Source of the DNA: Nemertoderma westbladi
Lineage: Eukaryota; Xenacoelomorpha; Nemertodermatida; Nemertodermatidae
Length of the DNA: 49,005 nucleotides
Assembly: GCA_032718475.1 (NCBI GenBank)
Contig: JAUCBJ010001926.1
Location: 1 to 49,005 of the forward strand
Direction: 5' to 3'
Shown: positions 1 to 9,071 of the stretch, in pieces
Layout of the letters: each line of letters begins with the position of its first letter
Numbering within the stretch: the stretch's first letter is position 1
Notes under the pieces: generated by a model
What the model saw: the letters and a program-made list of their open reading frames with translations, nothing else
The model's database searches: none
Told to the model about the DNA's origin: nothing
Translations under genes and position numbers: made by a program

Positions 1-429
1 ACAAACGCCAACAATAAACTGAAAGCGAATCGAACGTCTTCAGAAGAATCTGTCATTGGGACGAAGAAAAGGAAGCCGAAACCACGGGAATGGACCACAG
101 CTAAGATTGAATGTGCCATTGTCAGAGTTCTTGGACCGAAATTGAAACACCAATTGCCGATGGGCTTGATCTCTCAAACCAAAACTTCCTCTGCGGGGTT
201 TGCGCGGCAGTAAAGATTGAAAGTCTGGAAGCTGGCATCCCTAGGTATTATTATTATAAAGAGCGTCAGCCTGCGTTTAATAAATATATTTTAATACAAA
301 ACAGGTCGAACGCAAAGAGGCTTATAATGAAGACGAGTACTGCATTGATTATATTCCTATAAACCACCTGGCTTTGCATATTGAACGTGCGTTTGGAAAT
401 AGGTTCGTGCTACCCTTCCGTGGGTGGTA
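1..429 (+). CDS. Possible 3' end of an unrecognised gene (partial)
   Basis: Frame 1 is open from the window edge to a TAA at 211-213 (about 70 codons) and includes a very basic stretch (KKRKPKPREW) followed by a hydrophobic/basic segment. About 90 bp further on, a plausible acceptor (AAAACAG, ending at 303) opens a second stretch that runs to TAG at 427-429 and contains YNEDEYCIDY and HLALHIERAFGN. No clear donor joins the two. I do not recognise the family. It could be the end of a host gene entering from the left or a transposon remnant. The call rests only on open frame and composition. Confidence 0.22.
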
Positions 430-464
430 GATGTCGCGGTTATGTATTGGTGGGTGGGAAGGGA

Positions 465-481
465 GGGGGGGGGGGGGGGGG
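465..481. repeat. Homopolymer run, G17
   Basis: Seventeen consecutive G, preceded by G-rich sequence (GGTGGGTGGGAAGGGA). It is a strong G-quadruplex candidate on the plus strand and a likely sequencing or assembly weak point. Confidence 0.9.
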
Positions 482-690
482 TGCAGATTAAAAGGGGTGA
501 ACACTTACTGTCCCCCTTTCCTAGATTAATTGGTGGTGTGGGTTAATCTCTCATAACCTGATTTTGTGATACAGTCGCACAATTTTAATTTGTATCTCAT
601 AACTGGGCCTGCTGCGCGAAGGCCCCACGAACGTGTAACTGTACTGTATTAGCTGGTAGCTGACTCATACCGGTACTGATCCGTTGAAAG
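482..690. other. Unassigned sequence upstream of the transposon nest
   Basis: No gene or repeat recognised. The last 8 bases (683-690, GTTGAAAG) are the predicted left target duplication of element A, but no matching copy was found on the far side. Confidence 0.4.
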
Positions 691-730
691 CAAGGACTAC
701 TGAAGCAAGGACTGGCACATGGTAAATCCA
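691..730 (+). mobile_element. P-like transposon A: left terminus (40 bp before interruption)
   Basis: Begins CAAGGACTACT and continues GGACTGGCA, closely matching the 28-bp terminal inverted repeat of element D (2487-2514). At 730 it is interrupted by element B. The interrupted sequence resumes at 9297 after a 9-bp duplication (GTAAATCCA at 722-730 and 9297-9305) and at once shows ACTTCTCTAGCGAAG, a degenerate form of the subterminal palindrome that follows the terminus in element D. The order terminus then palindrome is therefore restored when element B is removed on paper. Confidence 0.75.
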
Positions 731-955
731 GGGTGCATGTAAAGAGCGGACTGCGGACTACGGACTGCGGATTGTCAATTAAAAGCCCAAATATGCGCGG
801 TCAATTTGAATTATAGCATTATAATGTAAGAATCCGCTCTTTGTTGTCTGGACAAACGGCGGACTGAAGCCAGAAAATTTTAACCTGATTGGCTCAATCA
901 TTTACATAGAGGCCCAAAGGGAACTTTCTTGAATCCTCTTATTGGCTTAAATGTT
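731..955 (+). repeat. Left terminal inverted repeat of element B
   Basis: Inverted match to 9072-9296, with small indels. Shared blocks include TCAATTTGAATTA, GAATCCGCTCTTTGTTGTC, TGGCTCAATCATTTACATA and AAAGGGAACTT. The inner limit near CATTGTG is approximate. Confidence 0.8.
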
Positions 956-1043
956 TTCATTGTGACACAGAGATGGAAACCTATTATGTAGGCAGTAGGA
1001 AGAAAACTCTTGAACTTTCATTAAAATCTCTCAGGTTAAGGCT

Positions 1044-1181
1044 AAGGCCGGTTCACTCTTTTAAGCATGATTCATTCGTAACTCTACTTTGGATGCAGAC
1101 TTTGGGACTACAACTGTAGTATGTACTTCTGCTGCCGAAGCAGAGTTATGCTTATTGCTTAAAGGTGTGAACCGCGACCTT
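1044..1181. mobile_element. Short hairpin-forming MITE-like repeat
   Basis: The left half (AAGGCCGGTTCAC, TTTTAAGCA, GTAACTCT) is the imperfect complement of the right half (AGAGTTATGC, TTGCTTAAAGGTGTGAACC). The unit is about 138 bp, has no coding capacity and folds almost entirely into one hairpin. It lies within the left arm of element B. No convincing target duplication is visible. Confidence 0.55.
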
Positions 1182-1250
1182 ATAAGATATTCCTTGTTTG
1201 CTTGTTACTTGAATTAAAAGTTTTTACGTTGGGGTCGTCAAAAAAAAGGT

Positions 1251-1267
1251 GGGGGGGGGGGGGGGGG
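1251..1267. repeat. Homopolymer run, G17
   Basis: Seventeen G preceded by A7GGT and followed by TGGGGGAGG. G-quadruplex candidate. Confidence 0.9.
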
Positions 1268-1506
1268 TGGGGGAGGTTGGCTCGTACTGCCACTATTATG
1301 TCTCTGTTAGTTGAAACAAAATTGGAACATAATTGAAACATATTAGTCGTACATACTACAGTAGTAGTGAAACATTATTTTTCCAAGATTGACCGACTTA
1401 TTAGCGTTCAAACATTTCCGACGATGACAACGACAGACGGGTCCACCACTTATACCCATATGCTAAGGCTCACCTGGACTTACGTTGCTCGCCCCACAGT
1501 TAATCG

Positions 1507-1789
1507 CCCATGTCGCATGTGAAGAATACCAGGATTTCACTTTTCGGTCGACTTTTTATTGGAATTTTATATATGAAGATTTTTTATTTTTTTTAATTTA
1601 TCTTTATTAAGTGTTTTATATCGCTAATTTCTGTCTTATAACCTGTACATATACTAATTTGTTTATTGTTTTGGTTAGATTTAGCCCTTCTGTAACCTGT
1701 ATTTTTGGTGAGAACCTGGTATTCTTCACATGGGGGTAACTGCAAAGTGAAATATAACGGCAGAAAGTCTGGTATACTTCACATGGGCC
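1507..1789. mobile_element. MITE of about 283 bp with 9-10 bp flanking duplication
   Basis: The left end reads CCCATG, then GCATGTGAAGAATACCAGG. The right end is the complement of CCCATGTGAAGTATACCAG, and a second internal inverted copy (CCTGGTATTCTTCACATG) lies near 1715-1732. The direct repeat CAGTTAATCG sits at both sides (1497-1506 and 1790-1799). No open frame of note. It lies in the left arm of element B. Confidence 0.65.
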
Positions 1790-1819
1790 CAGTTAATCGT
1801 ATGTCAGATATGTAGGATA

Positions 1820-1881
1820 CAAGGCGATACCTAATACAGGCCATGACATGGGAGGCCTATGCAAAATTAGCGGAGGCCGAC
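1820..1881 (+). repeat. Left terminal inverted repeat of element C
   Basis: 62 bp, complementary to 8550-8611. Starts CAAGGCGATACC and ends CGGAGGCCGAC. It shares the five terminal bases CAAGG with elements A and D. Confidence 0.92.
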
Positions 1882-2486
1882 CTACTTACTGTCAGACTGT
1901 AGTACGGTACTGTAGTAACAATACTACATACAGTAAACCAATAAACAATAATCTGACTTTCTGACTTCAGACCACAGGCGCAGTACAGCAGTAGTACCAG
2001 TCTCTGCCAGAGTAGGCCTACCGGTCTGCCGGGCTGCCGGTAGGTCTACATCGTCTAACGCTGTAACGCTAGGGCCTACCACCTACAGACCTACTGCACG
2101 TACACTATTGTCAGATTCTTCATTGTTATAGTATTATTGTAATACATGTAATACAGCCAAGGCCTTGATTACAGTATTAAAGGCGTACTTCTGTATACAT
2201 ACAGTTACAACTGCGAACTGTACAAGGCAGCAAGGCCATACCATGGGGTCAATCTCAGTAGGTAGATAGGGGGCAGTGCAGAGTGACTGGGGGAAAGTTT
2301 TCTAGAGGTTTTTTTAGGGGTTCAAGGATTTTTTCAGACCGCGCCGGATTTTAAGTAACTGTAGACTCCTATAGTGTATAGGCCTAGTGCAGTAGTGCTA
2401 TTGTATTATTTAGATAGGCTGAAGGTTAGTCCTAATCATAACGAATAGTGGAATAGGCCTACTGGCAGACTGGAATAGGTCTAGAG

Positions 2487-2514
2487 CAAGGACTACTATA
2501 CTACAGGACTGGCA
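2487..2514 (+). repeat. Left 28-bp TIR of element D
   Basis: Exact inverted copy of 5298-5325. Preceded by the target duplication GTCTAGAG. Confidence 0.95.
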
Positions 2515-2527
2515 CACCCCTTCATCC

Positions 2528-2545
2528 GACTTCGCTAGCGAAGTC
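2528..2545. promoter_or_regulatory. Subterminal palindrome GACTTCGCTAGCGAAGTC (left)
   Basis: A perfect 18-bp palindrome 13 bp inside the left TIR, repeated at the same place inside the right TIR (5267-5284); the shared block is longer (about 26 bp). A degenerate copy lies at 9306-9322 in element A. P elements carry internal inverted repeats near their ends, so a role as a transposase or THAP binding site is reasonable but inferred. Confidence 0.7.
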
Positions 2546-2944
2546 CATTGGTTTGGTATTGCTTTATACTGTTATAGACATTGTTATCAAAGGATTTGTA
2601 TGAAATTTAGTACACAATCGTAATTATTAGTAACATAATAAATTTTGGTGTCAGGAAATAAAGGACGAGCGCAGCGAGGCTTGTAACAAAGGGGACGAGT
2701 GTTGTGTACTAACTATTCATTATAGTCTTAAACGACCGTGTTTAGTCTATTGTGCAACATAAAAAACGACGTGAACAGTATCCCTATCGGTAGGCAGGTA
2801 TGGGAATGTTGTGAAACAGATGAAACGGATTCAACTAGTGGTATATTTCTATACTCTATACAATATACATGGACCTCTATCTATAATCTTTATCTCTGGT
2901 CATTTACTATCCTAACAGTTCTCAAGCCAGGTTCCAGGTAACCA

Positions 2945-2964
2945 CCCCCCCCCCCCCCCCCCCC
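2945..2964. repeat. Homopolymer run, C20
   Basis: Twenty C, so G20 on the strand that carries the element D gene. It is inside element D, downstream of its gene. Confidence 0.9.
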
Positions 2965-3209
2965 ATCACCCCCAACCGCCTTTCTGATATTATTACTTTA
3001 TAGGGCTACTATTATTACTTTATATTACAAGTAGGTACTTTATGTTATTACTTTATTATTTATTACGATTGACGACCCAATATTCCCCACCCCAGAGTGA
3101 AAACACATCAATGGCCCCGATATGGGCTCTTCATTAATAAATTGATTAAGTAACAATCCCGAATATTAAACATAAACCGGAAAATTAAACGAGTGACTCC
3201 CCTGTAGAC

Positions 3210-3535
3210 TCCTCTATATATCTCAGTTTAAAGAGACTCTCCGGTCTCAGACTCAACGTGGCTCCTGTAGAGAAATATCTCAGTTTTTATGAGTCTCTCC
3301 GGGCGCGGACTCAACGTGTGACCCCCCTGTAGAGAAATATCTCAGTTTTTATGAGTCTCTCCGGGCGCGGACTCAACGTGTGACCCCCCTGTAGAGAAAT
3401 ATCTCAGTTTTTATGAGTCTCTCCGGGCGCGGACTCAACGTGTGACCCCCCTGTAGAGAAATATCTCAGTTTTTATGAGTCTCTCCGGGCGCGGACTCAA
3501 CGTGTGACCCCCCTGTAGAGAGAAATATCTCAGTC
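3210..3535 (+). repeat. 62-bp minisatellite inside element D, about 5 copies
   Basis: Near-identical units of about 62 bp carrying TCTCCGGGCGCGGACTCAAC, GTGACCCCCCTGTAGAG and AAATATCTCAG. The central copies look identical, implying recent amplification. It lies just beyond the 3' end of the truncated THAP gene. A diverged relative in the same orientation is at 12588-12985 in another element. Confidence 0.9.
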
Positions 3536-3591
3536 AACAGTATGACGTGATACGATACGATATCATATTTCGGCCTGGTATACTATAATAT

Positions 3592-3601
3592 TTATTTATT
3601 T
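3592..3601 (-). terminator. Poly(A) signals downstream of the truncated THAP gene
   Basis: Overlapping AATAAA hexamers on the minus strand (AATAAATAAA), about 30 bp past the stop codon of the 405-aa frame. The shortened gene therefore has a plausible 3' end of its own. Confidence 0.5.
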
Positions 3602-3628
3602 TTTCCCCTTCCCGTTATTCGGAGGAAT

Positions 3629-4846
3629 TTAGTTTGTGCGGCCATATCGCCAGAATGTGAGTCTTCCGGTTAACGAATGAACAGGTGTCATTTGTACCAT
3701 AGCAGAGACGCCACCAGGTAGAACTCTCATCATGGTGCATAGAACAGAGGAGGCCAGATTATTAGGATGGTCCTTCGCGTAACCAAATACACTATGTCCC
3801 TGGTATATTAATCGAGGGAGGACTTTAATCTCATCAAGGAGAAGGACCACGGTTGGTATAATATCGGGGTTCTTTTGTTTCGCTTTTTGTATCACCGTCT
3901 CTACCAGGAGCTCGCTTGTAACTCCCTGTTTAAGTGAGCGCATTTTACGCTCCGAGGGGAGGATTGCTATCGTCCGTAAAACATCATACGAAAGCTTAGG
4001 ATGCGCTTGAGCAGCTAAAATATAATCTTCTTGAGTATATTGCTTAGAGCAATGCAGTTCCAGTTGGTGCGATATAAACTCAAGCTGAGACTTATATTTG
4101 GATGACCCAAGATCAATCGCGGCATTAACGTACTCCTTTGCTTTCGTAAGTAGCGATGTCGTAGTACCAACATTACGTTTCACGACTGCAATAACTTCTT
4201 CCAACTGAGACCAACGTATTAGTTGGCTATTGCGAGCGAGGCAATGCGATAACCCCAAGCGGCAACCCAGCTGATCAACCGCCGATACAAACACGTCCGA
4301 GCAAAGTTGCTTCTTTGACAAAAGTGAAACCTGTCCAATATATTCGTCGTTATAGAATACGAAGAGCAATACTTGGAACTCCGATCGTTTCACAAAAATG
4401 TCAGTATCGCGACCGTATCCTGCGATTCCCTTTAACCACGTAGAAACAACAGGTTCAGTCAGCTGCAAAAAGCCCCCAATTAGATCTCGCTCATTGAGCA
4501 ACTGAAGTTGGCGTTCCTGAATGGGAGGGAGTTCTCGTGGAGTGGGGGGTCGCGGTGGAACACACGATAAAGGAACTCCAGGGAAGTAGAACGGAGGAAT
4601 TGTTGGTCGTAAGGAACCGCCAGGGACTTTCTTGTGCGGAATTCCCTTGGGAAACTCTGGCCAATGTTGAATACAAATGACGGCAGTGCTTCCGTACTTA
4701 AACGGAGAGCCGTCATCTGCACTGCGTCGTGGTAGCGCGGCGATCCACTGATCTCGCTCGGCACCGACAGGAGGAAGTTTTACTACGCGAACGGGATTTC
4801 CTGCGTAATTGCCGTCGCAGCCAAATACACAACAATGATTAGGCAT
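3629..4846 (-). CDS. Truncated THAP-domain P-element transposase, 405 aa, KP-repressor-like layout
   Basis: The N-terminus is a THAP zinc finger with ligands C5, C10, C58 and H61, followed by the GGSLRPT...FYFPGVP region that closes THAP domains. Next come a region matching the helical/dimerisation part of P transposases and the start of the RNase H-like fold, with LLLDEIK (D338, probable first catalytic Asp). The frame ends soon after, at residue 405, and lacks the second Asp and the Glu. Full P-type transposases are about 750-900 aa. It keeps DNA binding and probably dimerisation but cannot catalyse. In Drosophila, the KP deletion product with this layout represses transposition; a similar role here is an inference. 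The element A pseudogene is its closest relative in the window, not the 868-aa gene. The start is the first ATG, five codons before the first zinc ligand. Confidence 0.85.
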   Translation of the reverse strand: MPNHCCVFGCDGNYAGNPVRVVKLPPVGAERDQWIAALPRRSADDGSPFKYGSTAVICIQHWPEFPKGIPHKKVPGGSLRPTIPPFYFPGVPLSCVPPRPPTPRELPPIQERQLQLLNERDLIGGFLQLTEPVVSTWLKGIAGYGRDTDIFVKRSEFQVLLFVFYNDEYIGQVSLLSKKQLCSDVFVSAVDQLGCRLGLSHCLARNSQLIRWSQLEEVIAVVKRNVGTTTSLLTKAKEYVNAAIDLGSSKYKSQLEFISHQLELHCSKQYTQEDYILAAQAHPKLSYDVLRTIAILPSERKMRSLKQGVTSELLVETVIQKAKQKNPDIIPTVVLLLDEIKVLPRLIYQGHSVFGYAKDHPNNLASSVLCTMMRVLPGGVSAMVQMTPVHSLTGRLTFWRYGRTN

Positions 4847-5266
4847 AATAGGCCTAATAATAATAATTAACTTGTTCTGTTTGCTGTTAGTAGTTTAGCC
4901 TAATGTTGTAATACGGCACCTTAAATACAATTACTACGGTAAGACTAACAAACTGACAAATGGTACCACCAAGGTACCGGACCGGTCGCGGTACCGTACC
5001 AGCATGGTACGGGTATGCATGCGCTACCAGGGTAGGCCTACCATCAACAATCAGCCGTCCAGTCCACAGTCAGCCAGTTGAATGTACTATCTGATTATAT
5101 TAACTGTACTATTCCCATATACCAGCGGTATACTGGTATAGGCTGATAGGACTATAACTAAACCAGTAAACTGTCTATGTCTGTCTGTAGGTTAAGTATA
5201 CTGGTATAAATCATTCTAAGGTCAGCTGACGATAGCAGTACAGCTTACAGTAGTATGAAATGAATG

Positions 5267-5284
5267 GACTTCGCTAGCGAAGTC
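5267..5284. promoter_or_regulatory. Subterminal palindrome (right), element D
   Basis: Second copy of the 18-bp palindrome, 13 bp inside the right TIR. It lies within 90 bp of the ATG of the 868-aa transposase as well as upstream of the truncated gene, so a THAP protein bound here could touch both transcription units. Confidence 0.65.
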
Positions 5285-5297
5285 GGATCAGACAGTA

Positions 5298-5325
5298 TGC
5301 CAGTCCTGTAGTATAGTAGTCCTTG
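5298..5325 (-). repeat. Right 28-bp TIR of element D
   Basis: Exact inverted copy of 2487-2514. Followed by the target duplication GTCTAGAG (5326-5333). Confidence 0.95.
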
Positions 5326-5354
5326 GTCTAGAGACAATCAGTTAATAACAAATA

Positions 5355-7961
5355 ATGGTTAGAAAGTGTTCAGTTGGAGGCTGCAAGTCTGGGTATGTGA
5401 ATAGGTCGGATTGCGAAATTCCAAAATCAATCCCTATTTATCGCTTTCCATCCGATGAAGCATCCTGCAGGCAATTGCTCGCGGTTTTGCCAAATATTAT
5501 AAACTATCAAGATGTAACAACAAATTATGGAATTTGCCGTCTTCATTGGCCAGAGAACGACTCGCTTACACAATGGAAGAAAGTGCGTGGAGGTTCACTT
5601 GTACCTAACGAACCACCGAGTGTATTCCCAAATGTTCCTGCCCTCTTTATTCCCACACCTACATCTGCTCGTTCTACTGTCAGAACACGTTTAGAAGTTC
5701 GCTTTCCTCCATCGGACGAATTGGAAGAGTTTGAGAAGAAAGATTATGTTGCTTTGGATGATTGTTTTCTGAAAGAAGTTTCCGATCGTTTTGACGGGGT
5801 TACAACCTTAAGTTTAGGGGAAAGTGGGTACGGGATTGCTTCGAGAAATAGAACTGGTTGTGTGTTCGACTGGAGCATTTTTATAAATGCAACGGGTCAT
5901 TTTGAAATATACTCTCAATTGGAGCTGATAAAATCTTCTATTTCCTTAAATCAAATTAAGCGTTGGACTGAATTAGAGGCAATTGTACATGCAGTTAAGC
6001 TCACGGACAGAAGTAAATCCAATGGCGTAACCACGATATCCGACTCCAAAGATATTGCTTCTCTCTACCCCGGTCGCTTTGGATTTGTTAACCGGCAGAT
6101 TCAATTATTAAATAGTTCAAAAGCTGATAGGATAAAGAAGGAGAATATGTACTCTACAACTGATATGCTCACGTCGTTCTTGTTCTACAGTCTGTCAAGA
6201 GCCTCATACTCAAAACTCCTTTCCGTGATTTGCTGGCCTTCTATTAGAACTTTACAACGTATAACATCTATGAACACCAAGGTTACAGACGATGAATTTT
6301 TAAGAAAACTAGTCAATTCTAACGATAAGTCAGTCAGCATTTTGATTTCTGATGAAATATATGTTAAGCCATCCATTTTATACCACGGTGGAAGCTACCA
6401 TGGGATTTCTGCTGACGATGACTCCAAGCTGGCCCGAACTGTTTTGGCCATCTATTTTCAATCTCTATTAGGAGGTCCACGATGTATAGTCAAACTGATA
6501 CCGCTATTTGCTCTTGAGGCAAAGCCATTTGTAGCTGAAGTTCAACGAATTTCCTATGTAATCGACTCAATTGGTGGATATTGTTTGGGGATGATGCTAG
6601 ACAACAACCGAGTTAATCAAGCGGTGGCTAAAGAATTATGTGAAGACAAAGCTAAACCGTGGTTATCACATACTCAATACAATCCGGAACGTCCTTTTTT
6701 CATTCTTCCAGACCCTATTCACTTGTTAAAGTGCCTTAGAAATAACTTTTATACAGAAAAGACCAGACAACTCCAGTTTTATTTGCCAGGTGATCCTCGC
6801 ACGATTAGAACAGCTAAATGGAGTGACCTTGAAACACTGTTTAAATCTGAGAAGGGTAGTCTCTTGAGAATGTCTCATCTAACTCAAAAGTCGATTGCTC
6901 CCAGTAAGATACAACGACAGCAAGTGTCACTTACTCTTCAGGTCTTTTGTGATGAAACGGAATCTGGATTACGGAATTCTCTGTCTACAAAGGATACATC
7001 AAGTGATACTGCCGACTTTATTGCTTTAGTTACAAAGTTTTTCAGAATAATTAATGTTAAAGACCAATTTCAAGGTGTAAAGTCTCATGATTCAAGGCAA
7101 GATCCAATTCGTGATGTAAACGACCCTAGGTTAACATTTTTGGAGGATTTAGCTAAGGTAGCCATGTTTATGAAGACGTCAAACAATAAACTACGTTGTA
7201 AGAATTTAACAACTGATACAGCTTTGGGATTACGAAATTACTGCTTAGGCGTTGTTGAGCTCACCAGATTTCTCTTAAATACTTGTGGTATTGCTCAACA
7301 CTCTTATGTTTTGCTTGGCAAATTCCAAAGCGATTTAATCGAAGAACTCTTTGGTTATTTTCGACAAGCAGCTGGTGGTAACTATTATTTGTCCTGTAAA
7401 CAATTATTAGAGACTGCAAGAATAGATCGGGCAAAACTTAGTATTTTAATTGATGGATATCATGGAGTTACTGAATCAGATGGGCAACATGTTTGCAATT
7501 TATGTACTACACGTCTTAGCGACATTGAACTGCTACTGATGGATGATATCCCTGACAGTGTTGAAGCATTTAGCCAAGATGTGGAGCAGGTTGTTGTCTA
7601 CATTGCTGGATATGTTGCCAAGAAAGTTCCACAATTTGCTCTAGAACCCGATGTTGTTAGTAACTACAATACGGACTTTATTAGTTTCCTGAACAGAGGA
7701 AAGTTACAATATCCTTCAGATCACCTTGTCAATTTGATTGTGTATTGTTACATTTGGATTCAAAGCGTGGACTTATCAAAAATGTGTCGCGTGAGACTAA
7801 GGAAAGCCATTGAATTTCTTTCGGAATCATATGGATTTGGAGCCATCCCAACGAAAGCGAGCAACATAATTGTAAATATATTTTTAAACAATTATTGTGA
7901 ACAGCGAAAGACAACGTTGGATGCCGAAAGCACAAAGAAAAAGATGAAATTTATGTTCTGA
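5355..7961 (+). CDS. P-element/THAP9-type transposase, 868 aa, uninterrupted
   Basis: DNA transposase of the P superfamily. The N-terminal THAP zinc finger has ligands C5, C10, C61 and H64 and ends in GGSLVPNEPPSVFPNVP. The catalytic RNase H-like fold follows: D333 in LISDEIYVK is the likely first acid. MMLDNN (D416) and LPDPIHLLKCLRNN (D453) are candidates for the second. SDLIEELFGYFRQAAGG (E663/E664) matches the family block that carries the final Glu. The C-terminal VVYIAGYVAKK is a signature of P/THAP9 proteins. There are no stops or frameshifts over 2.6 kb and no introns are needed, so the protein may still be active. The start is the first ATG, with the zinc ligands in register. Element D lies 22 bp upstream and probably disturbs the promoter. 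Confidence 0.93.
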   Translation: MVRKCSVGGCKSGYVNRSDCEIPKSIPIYRFPSDEASCRQLLAVLPNIINYQDVTTNYGICRLHWPENDSLTQWKKVRGGSLVPNEPPSVFPNVPALFIPTPTSARSTVRTRLEVRFPPSDELEEFEKKDYVALDDCFLKEVSDRFDGVTTLSLGESGYGIASRNRTGCVFDWSIFINATGHFEIYSQLELIKSSISLNQIKRWTELEAIVHAVKLTDRSKSNGVTTISDSKDIASLYPGRFGFVNRQIQLLNSSKADRIKKENMYSTTDMLTSFLFYSLSRASYSKLLSVICWPSIRTLQRITSMNTKVTDDEFLRKLVNSNDKSVSILISDEIYVKPSILYHGGSYHGISADDDSKLARTVLAIYFQSLLGGPRCIVKLIPLFALEAKPFVAEVQRISYVIDSIGGYCLGMMLDNNRVNQAVAKELCEDKAKPWLSHTQYNPERPFFILPDPIHLLKCLRNNFYTEKTRQLQFYLPGDPRTIRTAKWSDLETLFKSEKGSLLRMSHLTQKSIAPSKIQRQQVSLTLQVFCDETESGLRNSLSTKDTSSDTADFIALVTKFFRIINVKDQFQGVKSHDSRQDPIRDVNDPRLTFLEDLAKVAMFMKTSNNKLRCKNLTTDTALGLRNYCLGVVELTRFLLNTCGIAQHSYVLLGKFQSDLIEELFGYFRQAAGGNYYLSCKQLLETARIDRAKLSILIDGYHGVTESDGQHVCNLCTTRLSDIELLLMDDIPDSVEAFSQDVEQVVVYIAGYVAKKVPQFALEPDVVSNYNTDFISFLNRGKLQYPSDHLVNLIVYCYIWIQSVDLSKMCRVRLRKAIEFLSESYGFGAIPTKASNIIVNIFLNNYCEQRKTTLDAESTKKKMKFMF

Positions 7962-8549
7962 AACCTACACAACTCAAAACTTATAGTTATTATTATTGCA
8001 TTATTAATTTAAATATTATATGACAGTTTCCACAATTAGCTTAATTTAATATATGAAAATATTTTATCCGTGCGTGGTCACCAGTACTTTTCGTGTCTTG
8101 TCTAGGATCCGAAAACCGACACTTTATAATTTTGAAACATATTCGATTGAACTCAGCAACTCCAAAGAGCCAAAAACTTCAAAAACCAAAATCTCCTAAT
8201 ATTATGTGAAAATTAAACTTGTATTTTTAATGAAATTTGACTTCCAGCACTTTTCGTGCAATACTTGGGGTGCTGAAAAGCACCCCAAAGCAAAAGTAAT
8301 TAGCACTCTAAAAAACATCATACATAATACCAGTCAGTATATGAACTCTCTCTATAAACTGAGAAATTTTTTTTCTACAAATAACTCATTTTTTCGGACA
8401 ACGTAAAAATAATGGGTCTCCCATGGAAAAGTAGCAAACTATTGAAAACAAAAATTGTCTTAAAAGATTCTCTGATAAAAGTTAGGTTAAGTAATTAAAT
8501 TTGGTAATGAAATGGTACGCACTTCTATGGTTCCTAACGGTGCTACAAA
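7962..8549. other. 3' non-coding part of element C
   Basis: AT-rich sequence between the transposase stop and the right TIR. No gene or repeat recognised and no canonical AATAAA close to the stop. Confidence 0.6.
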
Positions 8550-8611
8550 GTCGGCCTCCGCTAATTTTGCATAGGCCTCCCATGTCATGGCCTGTATTAG
8601 GTATCGCCTTG
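8550..8611 (-). repeat. Right terminal inverted repeat of element C
   Basis: Inverted copy of 1820-1881, followed by the target duplication GTAGGATA (8612-8619). Confidence 0.92.
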
Positions 8612-9071
8612 GTAGGATATCATAGCCCACACTAAAAAAGCATTTAAAAAAGGACTAGCCGATCAGGTGTTCGTGGTTTTCATTTTAAGGCTGTCATAAA
8701 AATTTGGACAGAATTAAATACCAGTAATTAGATGCGTCCTATTGGATGCTATTTATAGATCCACACCCCTTTTCTTTGCCCCTCTCCCCCCTTTTCTTAC
8801 GCTCTCTTACCCCCAGCAGAGAGAAGATCTTCCCCCAGCTCCTGCGCTTAGGATGTCCGAATATTCGCTCTTTTATATTTGCGAACAGACAACTGTGACA
8901 TAAACTCTAAAGGCAGGAAGTATATAAAAATATTTATTGAAATAAATAATCTGAAAATCCGTAGAATGTTGATTATATACTGTAGCAGTGTAGTAGGCCC
9001 TTAATCAACAGTCCACGTAATTATACTGTATAGGATAATTATTTCCTGTATTACAGTGTTGCACAATGGTA
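8612..9071. other. Interior of element B, right of element C
   Basis: Non-coding. Contains a pyrimidine-rich stretch (about 8760-8850) with runs of C and T. No transposase remnant was found. Confidence 0.5.

Larger units (their letters stand above)
2487..5325 (-). mobile_element. P-like transposon D: internally deleted, recently inserted, 2839 bp
   Basis: Perfect 28-bp TIRs at 2487-2514 and 5298-5325 (start CAAGGACTAC, end GGACTGGCA). A perfect 8-bp duplication GTCTAGAG lies at 2479-2486 and 5326-5333. Each end also carries a subterminal 18-bp palindrome (2528-2545 and 5267-5284). The element sits in element C, with its right edge 22 bp before the start codon of C's transposase. It holds a minus-strand THAP gene truncated after its first catalytic aspartate, so it cannot encode a full transposase. 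Perfect TIRs and duplication suggest it is the youngest layer of the nest. Confidence 0.95.
1820..8611 (+). mobile_element. P-like transposon C (autonomous type), 8-bp target duplication, carries element D
   Basis: The termini are inverted and start CAAGGCGATACC. The 62-bp TIRs at 1820-1881 and 8550-8611 match along their length as read by eye. An exact 8-bp duplication, GTAGGATA, flanks it (1812-1819 and 8612-8619); 8 bp is the target size of the P superfamily. It encodes an uninterrupted THAP-domain transposase at 5355-7961. Element D plus its 8-bp duplication accounts for 2847 bp, so the empty element would be 3945 bp, a normal size for an autonomous P-type element. Termini, target size and gene agree. 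Confidence 0.92.

Noticed and set aside
4950-5040. Cluster of GGTACC palindromes as an origin or promoter
   Set aside because: Short motif clustering only; no supporting element or spacing pattern.
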